Shown here: positions 39,621 through 50,000 of the stretch, piece after piece
Position numbering within the stretch: the stretch's first letter is position 1
Layout of the letters: the number at the start of each line of letters is the position of its first letter
Source: Neocallimastix lanati (nom. inval.)
Taxonomy: Eukaryota; Neocallimastigomycota; Neocallimastigomycetes; Neocallimastigales; Neocallimastigaceae
Assembly: GCA_016946835.1 (NCBI GenBank)
Contig: JACVTC010000041.1
Span: forward strand, 1,097,501-1,147,500
Direction of reading: 5' to 3'
DNA length: 50,000 bases
Position numbers and translations under genes: made by a program
Notes under the pieces: generated by a model
Databases searched by the model: none
Told to the model about the DNA's origin: nothing
Seen by the model: only the letters and a program-made list of their open reading frames with translations

Positions 39621-39926
39621 AATAAATAATAATAATATAATAATAAATTTTTACTTTAATGAGCTAGAATAATAATAATTTATAATATGAATTATTTACA
39701 AGAAATTTCATATATTTATTTAAATATTTAATTGTTTAAAATGTATGAAATTTATTAATATTATGATAGTGTCACAGTTAAATACCTTATTGAGAAATAT
39801 AAAAAAAAGTCATGATATTAAAATCTATTAATATAATAGGTTGATTTATTCTTAAAAGAATATCATATTGTAAGAACACGGAGTGTCATGGAAGATATTT
39901 TCTATCCCTTAATACGAAATTTAATA

Positions 39927-40055
<129 letters not shown>

Positions 40056-40330
40056 AAATAAATAAATTTAATAAATAAATTTAGTATTATTACCATCTAA
40101 TATATAATAAATACGGATTTTTAAAGTATAATTGAAAGTAAAATTTATTATGTAATAAGATATTATAAAAAAAATTATTTAAAATTATGATTCTATTTAT
40201 TATTTTTGTTCATAACTATTATAATTTTAGATTAAATAATTTTTTTTATAATAATATAATATTAAAGTTTATAATTATGATGATATTTATTATAATAATA
40301 ATAAAAATGTTAATAAAAATATTAATAAAA

Positions 40331-40498
40331 AATAATGTAATTTTAATAACTATCATAATATAGTAATAATATAAAGATTGTATTTTATGTTAATAATAAT
40401 AATGAGAATAATAAAATAATGTAATTTTAATAACTATCATAATATAGTAATAATATAAAGATTGTATTTTATGTTAATAATAATAATGAGAATAATAA
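40331..40498. repeat. Exact tandem duplication with 84-bp period
   Basis: Two head-to-tail copies begin AATAATGTAATTTTAATAAC and end TTAATAATAATAATGAGAAT plus AATAA. They appear identical, so the event is recent compared with the rest of the window. Confidence 0.9.
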
Positions 40499-41170
40499 CA
40501 ATAACAAAAATGATAAAAATAATAGTTATCAATAAATAATAATAATATAACTGTTAGAATATGTGAAATATTTAAAAAATAAATAGAATAGAAAGACAGA
40601 TATGTCAGACCATCATTATCTTTTAATATTAATTTTTTCCCCTTCTTCTATTAAATATTTCACTATTTCAGATGTTATATAATTTAGTTATAAAATATGA
40701 GAACCATATATATATATATATATTTATAGGAGGAAGGTGATTTACCATTATTATTAGTATTATTAATAATATTAATAATACTTTATTTTTGCGAAGGAAA
40801 AAGATATTGTTATTTATGTCTGTTACATAAAATTTATTATTTTTATAATCATTTGCATAAAACAAATGAATCCAAAAAAAAAAAAATTATCTACTTTTTA
40901 GAATCAAAAAAAAAAAAAAAAAAAAAAATTATCTACTTTTATAATTATCATTCATTTTACATAAATAAAAAAATGGTTGACTTTTCAAAGTATTTAAAAA
41001 AAAAAAACATAAATAGTAATTGATATTATTCATTGAATTCAATATTAATAAAAATTTTTCTTTATTTTTAATATTTCTTCTTTTTATAAAAAAAAAACAA
41101 AAAAAAAAAATTAAGGGTAAATGATGAAGTTTCATATAAAATAACTTTTTTTTTTATTTTTTTTTTTATA

Positions 41171-41263
41171 AATTTAATAAATAAATAAATAAATAAATAA
41201 ATAAAAAAATAAATAACTAATTAACTAACTAACTAACTAAATAAATAAATAAATATAAATGAA

Positions 41264-41326
<63 letters not shown>

Positions 41327-41330
41327 ATAT
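41171..41330. repeat. (AAAT)n array with a short (AACT)n block
   Basis: AAAT units with AACTAACTAACTAACT at about 41221-41239, the same tetranucleotide mixture as in the YME2 intron at 47.35-47.47 kb. Confidence 0.9.
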
Positions 41331-41339
41331 ATTATACAT

Positions 41340-42325
41340 TGCTAAGAGTCATTATTATGTTAATTTTATTATTATAATTTGATGAAAAGTTACTAGTACT
41401 TAATTATTCTAAATTAAATACTTTTATATTAATACATTGTGGCTTATATATTATTTATATTACAATATGCTTCAATTTCTAATATTTCCACCTCTTATAT
41501 ATTGGAATTTAGATCACTTTCAATTATAATCCGATATGAAGAAAAGTGTTCACTTTTATATATTTTTTCTTTGTAGTTTTAGTGATAACTATTAAAAAAA
41601 ATTGTTAATAATTTATTGATGTAATTGATAATCTTGGGGAATTAAAATTGATTACATTTATAGTTAATTATTTTATTCAAGCCATATAAACTTTTTAAAA
41701 AATAATATATAAAAAAAAAATAATGTAAATTGTTTAATAATTTAATATGATTTAATATTTTAGTTATTTTAGTTAATTTCTTCTTGTAGGCTAATTTTCT
41801 TTAATTTTCTCTATTTAGGCTATTTTTATTCATTTCCAAAAAAAAAAAAAAAAAAAAAAAAAAAGATTTTTAATAGTCAGCACAAAGAATAAGTTAAGTA
41901 ACTTTTCTTTAATATTATATGTTCTTTACTTTATTTTGCTTATTTTCTTGTAAAATCCAAATTTCTAAAAGGATTTGAAATATATAAATTTTCTCATTAT
42001 TAAAATATTAATTATAGAAATTTAATGATTATAACTTTAAAAATACTTTGCAATCAATAAGTATAGTTCATAGATGGAAAAATGTCATCTATTTGTATAT
42101 AATTCATTGTTATATTTATTATTTTATTATATCTTTCATCATGAAGGTAGGTGTTATGGTTATTATATTAGTTATTTTTAAACCCATTCCACATAAGGTT
42201 TAATAATACTATTATTGATAGAATGTATCTTACTTTAGGAAATCCTTCTATTATATTTCCCTTGAATATTTGGGTTATTATTTTTTAAATTATTTTGTAT
42301 GGAATCTTTGGTATATAGTCTCCTC

Positions 42326-42357
<32 letters not shown>

Positions 42358-43586
42358 GCATTTGATATGTATATATACTCATTAAAATAACTTTAAATAA
42401 TATGATTTTTGATTTAACAAAAAGGATTATTTATGATAGGTTTGTTTAAATCTTTGTAATGTATATTATTAAATTGAATTTTGCGTATTCAAGATGTGGA
42501 AATAGTTTATCACATTACTAATAATCTAGAGTTTTATTTGTTAAAATACAAAATTATAATTTCAATTAATAGTCTCTAGTATGAAGATATATAATTTGAT
42601 CTTATATACGCTTAAGTGTGTTTTCCCTATTAAATTAATATTTTTATTCTTTAGGAATTTTTATTTTTTGGTGTTTTTTTTTTTTTTTTTTTTTTTTTTA
42701 TCAATTATTATATATTTTATGTGTTTCTTTAATTTTGCAAATTTTCATTATTTTGATCAGTTTTATTAGTTTTCCTTAAATTGATATAATGAGTGGCTTT
42801 TATCATAATTTAAAATTTCGATTTATTTTTCTTTGACATAATGTTGTCTCCAGCAAACCATTTTTTTGCATAGAATCTTTTTAAGAATCAGATGAGACTT
42901 TTAATCTATTTAGAGTCATGAATATATGGTTTATAATTATGTCAATTTTACTATTATAATTTATGATAAAGAGTTATTAACACTTCTTAATACTACTATT
43001 ACTACTACTACTACTACTACTACTACTAACTATTACTAATAATAATAATAATAATAATTAAAATTTTCAAAGAATTAATGAACTTAAATTGATAATCATA
43101 TATAATTGTAATATGATTAAATTTGTTTTAACTTTATTTTATGAAGAATATGTATAATATTAAACTATTTTATATTTTTTTTGAGGAAGGAAATATTGAA
43201 AGTAATAATAAATAAATAATAAATAATAATTACAAAACTAAAAAATTACAAAAGTATAGATATTATTTATATTTATAAAATATAATTACATATTTCTCAA
43301 AACATAATAATATAGCATAAAATAAAATGATTTAGCATGTATTAATAGTAATATATAAATATTTAACATATTAATAAATATACAATAATATTGTAAAACA
43401 TTTTAATAACATCAAATTAATAGTAATAGACATATTACCATTTAAATACTTGAAAGTTCATATTTATTAATTGTAAAGTATAAATAAATTTATTATATAT
43501 AAGAAACTTCAATTTTATATTGTTAAAATTGAGTATTTATTTATAATTTGATATAAGTTGTTTAATGATAACAATAACTATCTAAT
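41340..43586. other. Intergenic stretch with less extreme composition, possibly decayed coding DNA
   Basis: The composition is somewhat more mixed than elsewhere (especially 41.4-42.9 kb), but no frame stays open. A diverged direct repeat links about 41342-41408 with 42912-42990 (GAGTCAT, TAATTTTA, ATTATAATTT, then TACTTAATTA-like sequence). Short minus-strand blocks near 42.1-42.3 kb look faintly coding (GFPKVRYILSI). An ACT trinucleotide patch lies at 42990-43030. I cannot name anything here. Confidence 0.4.
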
Positions 43587-44380
43587 ATGGAACCTGATGA
43601 ACAAGCTACTATTTATACGTATAATAATATTATTAATTATATTGGTAAAACTTATTTGTTTCATGACTGCACTAAAGAAACTAAATCCAAAGAAGAGGTA
43701 CTTCAAATCCGAAATTAATATTATTTAACTTACTGTTATAAAAAATAGTGTCTGCTACAAGTATAATGATTTTAATAAAATAATTCAAATTACCAACGAA
43801 AACGATACTAGTGAATTAATTATCGATGCCAAATGTTATTCAAATGATATAACAAATCTTAAAAAAGCATACATTTGCGATGATGATATTTGCTTATTCC
43901 AAGGTTACACTCATGCTTTGCAATGTCTATCTGGTAGTTGTACATTTAAAAATGACGCTACAAATACAATACGTGATATTCCATTTGATAACTTTCCAGC
44001 TGGTCTTTGTAGATACAATGCTAAAGCTAATTCAATAGAATGTGATGATGTCTATGTAAAGCTGACACTATTCCAGAAAGGATGTTCTTATATGCATTGT
44101 GGTAAATTAAAAAGGGGTTCATGTGTAATTGATGATGAATGTACATACAATATATGCACTAATGAAAAGCGTGTAAGCTTCTCGGATGGTCCATCTGATT
44201 GTAATAATTTGATTATTCTGGTGTATATTTATCTAAGCATATCAATATTGGTTCATTGTGATTCTGTGTCCATCTTACTGTTATTATTATATCCACCAAC
44301 CTCAGAATCGTAAAAAGATTATAGTCATTGTTATTTTGACTATTCATATAGTATTATCGCTTTGGTTAAAAAAGTTTTAA
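43587..44380 (+). CDS. Cysteine-rich protein with probable C-terminal membrane anchor, spliced
   Basis: The coding region contains about a dozen cysteines in the central 150 residues, with motifs such as ICDDDICLFQG, LQCLSGSCTF and CVIDDECTYNIC. This spacing suggests an extracellular disulphide-bonded domain. Two introns are likely. The first starts at GTACTT (43698); acceptor 43761 keeps the frame, whereas the better-looking TAG at 43748 does not. The second starts at GTAAGC (44173) or GTGTAT (44221) and ends at CAG (44305). Its last exon (44306-44380) reads NRKKIIVIVILTIHIVLSLW then LKKF and stop: a basic flank, one hydrophobic helix and a short basic tail. Without that splice the frame ends at 44313 in an unconvincing tail. 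No signal peptide is seen, so an upstream exon may be missing. No family is recognised. Confidence 0.6.
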
Positions 44381-44622
44381 GATTGAAATGTTAGTATTCA
44401 TATACATAACATTTTTAAAACTGTATAGGGTTGTATATTGTACAAATTACTAAAGTCAAATAAACATTCGTAATATGGAGTTGATGATTTAATTTTATCT
44501 AAATATATATTTTTATTGCCGCAACTATTGAGAAATTTTATTTTATTCATTTATTAAATATATGTATATCTTTTAAAAAAATACAAAATATCTAAATATT
44601 TTTAAAATTCCAAAATTTATTA

Positions 44623-44953
44623 TTAATTATAGAATTTATCTATAATATGTACATATTCTCCATTGAATTGAAATCCCCGCTTTTTAAACATATTAATGAG
44701 ACATTTATAATTTGTTTTTATTTTGTAGTGATAATTATTCTGTGAATCAATATAAATTTTACGTTATAGACATCTTTCATTAGTATTTTTATTGTTTCTT
44801 ATGGTTAATTTTATACCCAGACGAAATGTATATTCTATATCACTCCAATAAAAATTATTAGCTATACTAACAATACTTGATTCGAGTTCATTTTTAAAGT
44901 CACCAACAAAATTATTATTTATGTATATATTATGAATCAAATCATCAGTGGGG
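44623..44953 (-). pseudogene. C-terminal fragment of an unrecognised gene
   Basis: A single minus-strand frame of about 110 codons reads coding-like throughout. It includes FVGDFKNELESSIVSIANNF, YWSDIEYTFRLGIKLTIRNN, YIDSQNNYHYKIKTNYKCLI and FKKRGFQFNGEYVHIIDKFY before a terminal stop. One in-frame TAA (after NERCL) breaks it. There is no methionine or upstream part: the frame runs straight into the AATAAAT array at 44954. It has no match I can recall. It could be the 3' exon of a gene destroyed by the array, or a captured fragment. Confidence 0.5.
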
Positions 44954-45300
44954 ATAATAATAAATAATAAATAATAAGTAATTGAATAAAAAATAATAAA
45001 TAATAAATAATTGAATAATAAATAATTAATAAATAATTGAATAATAAATAATAAATAATAAATAATATATAATAAATAATAAATAATAAATAATAAATAA
45101 TAAATAATAAATATTAAATAATAAATAATAAATAAATAATAAATAATAAATAATAAATAATAAATAATAAATAATAAATAATAAATAATAAATAATAAAT
45201 AATTAAATAATAAATACTAAATAATAAATAATAAATAATAAGTAATAAATAATAAATAATAAATAATAAATAATAAATAACAAATAATAAATAATAAAAA
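44954..45300. repeat. Heptanucleotide microsatellite (AATAAAT)n
   Basis: About 345 bp of AATAAAT units with several variants (TTGAATAAT, AATACTAAAT, AACAAAT). It directly truncates the minus-strand coding relic at 44623-44953. Confidence 0.9.
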
Positions 45301-45978
45301 TTATAAATAAAAACTAATTACAAGAGAAATATTAATCTGAGCAAAAAATATTTAAAATATTTAAATTATTCATATTTGTAGAATTAATTTTTTAGTATAT
45401 AAATAATTATATTTTATCTGTTCAAATATATGGTAATAATAATAAAAAAGCTCATATTTTATCTGTTCAAATATATAATAAAAAAGTTCAACACTTTATA
45501 TCACTTTTATATATATATTCTTTATATATATATTTTTTATTGTATTTTATAAATACATAATTATTTTTTTTTTATTACAATAATATTTTTTATTAATTAA
45601 TCTTATTAAATATTATTTCTACGAAGTTAAAACAATCCATTAATAAAAAAAATCAATTTTTTTTTTTCTCAAATAAGATCATTTAATTATATATTAAAAA
45701 AAAGTTTATTTTTTTTATTTTTTTTTTATTTTAATTCGAAAAAAAGTTTTATTTTAATTTTTTATTTTAATTTTTTATTTTAATTCGAAAAAGTGTGTTC
45801 TGTTATTATTATTGTAGAATAAACTTTTTTTTTTTTTTAAATTTTTTTTCTTAAATAATTTAATTTAAATATAATAGGATATATATTGTATTCAATGTAG
45901 GAAGAATATATATATATTTAAGTAATAAAAAAAAAAAAAAAAAATAAAAAAACAAATTATTGAAAGTATTGTATAAAG
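45301..45978. promoter_or_regulatory. Upstream region of YME2
   Basis: Contains two tandem copies of ATTTTATCTGTTCAAATATA (45409 and 45456) and T/A tracts up to the YME2 start. It presumably includes the YME2 promoter. No specific element is identifiable. Confidence 0.35.
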
Positions 45979-47365
45979 ATGTTAAGTTTATACCAAAAAA
46001 GTGTACTTAATCCTTCTACGGGATTATTTTTAAATTCTCTATTAAAAACTTCAACAAATACATTTCTTTTAAATTCAAAAAATATAATAAATAAAAGCTG
46101 CTCTCAAAACCAATTACGTTTTGAATCAACTTCTGTAAAGGACAAAGTAAAAAAAAAAAAAAACTTTTTTTTTTAACACTTAATTTTAATTTTATTATTT
46201 ATTATTATTAATATTTTTAATATATTGGAATTTTTTTAATAGAAACTTAAATTATAAAATAAAAAATATATATTTTTTTTTAAATTTAAATATTCAATAT
46301 ATTATTTTGTAAAAAGTTTTGATATGATACAACGAATATATATATTTTCTCTATTTAATAGGAAAATAAATTTTAATTTTCATAAAATTACATATTTTTA
46401 TTATAATATTGTTTTTAAATTTGAAGAATTTTACAATTAAAAAAAATAGTATTGTTTTTTATTTATTTATTTAGTATTATTATTATTATTATTTTGATAT
46501 TACTTTACTTTGCATATTATTTAATAATATTAATTTATATTTTATATGTTATTAAATATTATAAAATAATGTTATATGGAAAAAAAAAAAAAAAAAAAAT
46601 TAAATGTCAAAAATAGGAATTAAAGGAAAATGTGTTATGGTTTGATAATGTTTTTCCATTAAAACTATCGAGATTTGATTTTAGAAATCTTTTATTTACA
46701 AAAAGAAAACAAATTAGAATGATGGAAATTGCAAAAAAGAAATTATTACCAACGGCTTTTCCAAGTTACTTTGAATTAGTTGGTATTGAACCAAGTGTAA
46801 AAGAAGGTGGTATTTTTATAAAATATTCTTACAGTGGTGATAAAAATGAAATTATTAAGGCTATTTATGATAATTTATTGGAAAAAAAACCTCGCAGTAT
46901 TTTTAATTTAAGAAGAGTGAGAATGTTTGAGGTTGAAGGTGTTCCATTCGTGGAAGATGTTGACTCAATATATCCAAGTACAAGGTAAATATATATATTT
47001 ATTTTTCATTTAAAATTATCAACTTGCAATAGTAACAATAATGATTAATAATTAAAAATTAAAAATTGATTTTAAATTTATATAAATAATAGAATTTTAA
47101 TTGATTTTAAGGGTCAAGCTTTAGATAAGGTACATAAGAAATCAAAATTTTCTTTTCTTTTCTTTTCTTTTATATTATTTTATTCAATCTGTACTTTATA
47201 TTTATATTTCAACTATTTATTTTATTTTATTTTATTTTATTTTATTTTAAATTTATTTTTATTATTTTAAACTAATAATTAATGATTAAATAACTAATAT
47301 TTATCGATAATACTTTATATATAAATAATTCTTAACAATATAAATTAACTAAATAAATAAATAAC

Positions 47366-47464
<99 letters not shown>

Positions 47465-49122
47465 ATAAATAAATAAATACAATAAATAATATTTAATTTT
47501 TTAAAGGAAACACTCTTCAGACATTTTAGAAAGTTCGGTCCAATTATCGAGATTGATGTTAAAAAGAATGATGATAAAGCTCGTATTATTTTTAAGAGTA
47601 GAAGATCAGCAACAAGTGCAAAAATTTGCTTAAATGATTGTGTTATTGATGGCACAAAAATTACTATTCAATATGATAATCTTACAGTATTGTATTAAAT
47701 TATATATATAAATTTTATTATCCAATTATATCATAATAAATAATAATTGTTATTCTTTATATTAAAATCAAAACAAAACAAAACAAAACAAAAATAAATA
47801 TATAATCTATAATTTTTTAATAGGTTTTTAGGGCTATCAGTCTTTTGTGCAAGCATCATCCAAAAATTATTGTAAATTTATTTTAAAATTGATATTATTA
47901 AATATTAAATTGTCAGATATATTATTAATATAATATAATATAATTTAATATATATTTAATGCATTACATATTTAGTTACCAGTCATGGTTGGTGCCTTTA
48001 TTGTTATAGGTTATTATGTTTTAGATCCAATTAGAGTTTTCTTTGTTGTAAATAAATTTACTGGAAGATATACTTATAAATCAAAGAGACTTAGAAGAGG
48101 AAGATGGAACCCTGCTGTTCTTGTCAAATTAATTGAAAATAGAAAGAATAATAATGGATCTAAATTAACTGAAGAACAAGAGGAAAATTTACAACAAATT
48201 AAATCTTATTTAAAGGAAAACCCAGGTAAACTAAATTTATAATTATAATTATAATATTTATTATTGATTTATTATTATTATTATTATGATTATTATTATT
48301 ATATAAATAAATTTGTAATAGAACTTCTAAATACAAGATAAACTGAAGTAGTTTGAAAATTATATAATGATTATAGTGATAATAATATTAAAAAATGTAT
48401 AATATATATATATATATAAAATTTTTAAACATCAGAAACTTTCATTCTTATTACTGGTCCAACTGGTTCTGGAAAATCTGAATTAGTTAAAGAACTTACT
48501 AAAGATATTAAGTAATTATTATTCATATTCAAATTTTTTATTATTTTTTTTTTTATTTATTACTATTACTATTATTACTATTATTATAATTATTATTTAT
48601 TTGTTATTTATTTTTATATTATATATTATTAATTTATTTATTATTGATTTAATTAATTAGCAATTATATAACCATTGATTGTGAAGCTCTAGCAATGCAA
48701 CCAGATTCAAATAAAATGTTAAGTAATTTCGCAAGTCAAATTGGTGTTTTCCCAACAATTAGTACTGGTGTTATTAGCAATCTTTTTGAAACTCTTTTAA
48801 TGAATTCTCTTGGCCAAAGGAATTGTATGTAGAAAGGAATGATAACTATTATTTTTAATTTATTTTAATAAATATACATTTGATAATGATTGATCTAACT
48901 ATATATATATATATTATTATTATTATCATATCATTATTTCTATTTGAATTAATTTAATAAAGCTAACGCTTCAAATACTGTTTCAAAGTTTAATGAAATT
49001 CTTGAACTTCTTAGTATTGCAATTAATAAAATTAATGATGATATAATTAAGAAGGATGATAAGAATGTAAATATAAATTAAAGAAGACATATAGATTTTC
49101 TATTTAAATTTTGATAAGAAAG

Positions 49123-49153
<31 letters not shown>

Positions 49154-49507
49154 AATAATAAAAATTAAAATTAAATATTAATAATATAATAAAATCATAT
49201 TTTTTATATTTTCTATTATATTTTTCATTAAATTATAATAGATTAATAACCACCCAGTTATTATCATTAAGGATTATCTTGGAAAACAAAAGAGCAAGCA
49301 TCAATTTATTTATCAACAACTTGCTGAATGGGCAGCTAATATTACTGAATTACAAGCTGCTCATGTCATATTCGTTAGTCCAAATAATGCTTCTTTAAAG
49401 AAGTTGTCCAATAGTAAAATTTTTTATTTTTATTTTTGTTTCTTTATATTTCTATAAAAATTATAAAATATATTAATATATATTCATATACATCTATGTA
49501 TATAATT

Positions 49508-49553
<46 letters not shown>

Positions 49554-50000
49554 ATTATAATTATGATAATATTATATTAATTAATAATAATAATATTTTT
49601 TATATAATTATAATTAAATAGATCTTTCAACTAGTATTAAGAATATTATTGTTTCTGATGCTACACCAGAAGAAGCTTTAGAATATGTTAAGCATAGAAT
49701 GAGTAAGGAAAAGGTTGATATTTATGATACAGATGATTTAATGGATGCCTTAACTAAGATTGGTGGTAGAATGCAAGATTTAACTGCGTATATACAAAAA
49801 ATTAAGTCTGGTTTATCCCCAAGAGGTAAATATAAAATATTTTAAGTAAAATTTAAGTAAAATTTAATTATATATATATGTAAAAGAAAAATAATAATAA
49901 AATAAATTAAATATTATAAAAATAAATATGAATAAATAAATAGATGCTTTCAATTCTATGATTAATGAAACTGTTCTTGAATTAAGAAAGAAAGGATTTG
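45979..50000 (+). CDS. YME2: Mitochondrial escape protein 2 / RNA12-type AAA ATPase, 5' 12 exons
   Basis: I read these exons: 45979-46146, 46617-46984, 47093-47129, 47507-47686, 47824-47871, 47976-48225, 48436-48511, 48661-48824, 48963-49066, 49242-49413, 49622-49825, and 49944 to the edge. Every junction is GT-AG and keeps phase, giving about 609 residues so far. Residues 1-50 look like a mitochondrial targeting peptide (basic, hydroxylated, ending RFESTSVKDK). VLWFDNVFPLKLSRFD is the start of the conserved matrix part. An RRM-like domain follows (about 180-250, LFRHFRKFGPIIEIDVKKND). LPVMVGAFIVIGYYVLDPIR (268-287) is the single membrane segment. GPTGSGKS (358-365) is the Walker A loop and PVIIIKDY (469-476) the Walker B-like strand. 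In yeast, Yme2 is an inner-membrane protein that affects mitochondrial DNA nucleoids and escape. The 3' end lies beyond the window. Confidence 0.92.
47343..47474. repeat. (AAAT)n-(AACT)14 array inside YME2 intron 3
   Basis: AAAT units are followed by about 14 AACT units (47407-47464) and a short return to AAAT. The array lies 42-100 bases before the 3' splice site at 47506, so it supplies a run of CTAAC branch-point-like sequences. Confidence 0.9.

Noticed and set aside
47407-47464. Possible interstitial telomere repeat (CTAA-like)
   Set aside because: The unit is AACT, not TTAGGG/CCCTAA, and it grades into AAAT, so it is a microsatellite.
47461-47655. Minus-strand 64-codon frame
   Set aside because: It is antisense to YME2 exon 4, which joins in phase with its neighbours.

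Overview
The window is an extremely AT-rich eukaryotic contig. Homopolymer A/T tracts, (AAT)n, (AAAT)n and AATAAAT-type arrays fill most of the space between genes. Genes are sparse, have short AT-rich GT-AG introns, and stand out as islands of higher GC. A mitochondrial Yme2-type ATPase, a fungal-style CAMK-like kinase and a bacterial-type ROK sugar kinase relic together suggest a fungus. The base composition and the bacterial-like genes point most to an anaerobic gut fungus (Neocallimastigomycota). That assignment is inference. The Yme2 homologue, a protein of mitochondrial nucleoid and inner-membrane biology in yeast, is a reason for caution.

Layout: 1-1899 (minus) holds a PH-domain protein with an acidic tail, 3 exons, cut by the window edge. 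From 1.9 to 7.3 kb is simple-sequence DNA with one GC-richer island at 4.45-4.8 kb. A non-coding segment (copy A, about 7.34-10.33 kb) is repeated as copy B (about 20.86-25.94 kb). Copy B carries extra insertions, including a small inverted-repeat transposon whose empty site is preserved in copy A. At 10.36-10.91 kb is a decayed ROK-family sugar kinase. Next come a (AAT)120 array and a dead, 5'-truncated non-LTR retrotransposon (11.44-13.48 kb, minus). A DJ-1/PfpI gene lies at 14.37-14.92 kb (minus). From 15.3 to 17.06 kb there are a short hairpin, an 860-bp imperfect palindrome and a tRNA-headed SINE candidate. From 17.1 to 20.7 kb (minus) lies a decayed, unrecognised K/N-rich gene.

The right half holds a pyrimidine-rich kilobase (26.6-27.6 kb), a two-exon 1061-residue protein kinase (28.71-32.09 kb, minus), and a long gene-poor microsatellite landscape (33.4-43.5 kb). 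A cysteine-rich, probably membrane-anchored protein follows (43.59-44.38 kb, plus), then a coding relic cut off by a heptamer array (44.6-45.3 kb). The 5' 12 exons of the YME2 gene (45.98 kb to the window end, plus) close the window.

The genes do not form a pathway. The main biological story is genome turnover: probable acquired bacterial genes, decay, retrotransposition, foldback elements and explosive simple-repeat growth around a few conserved housekeeping genes.
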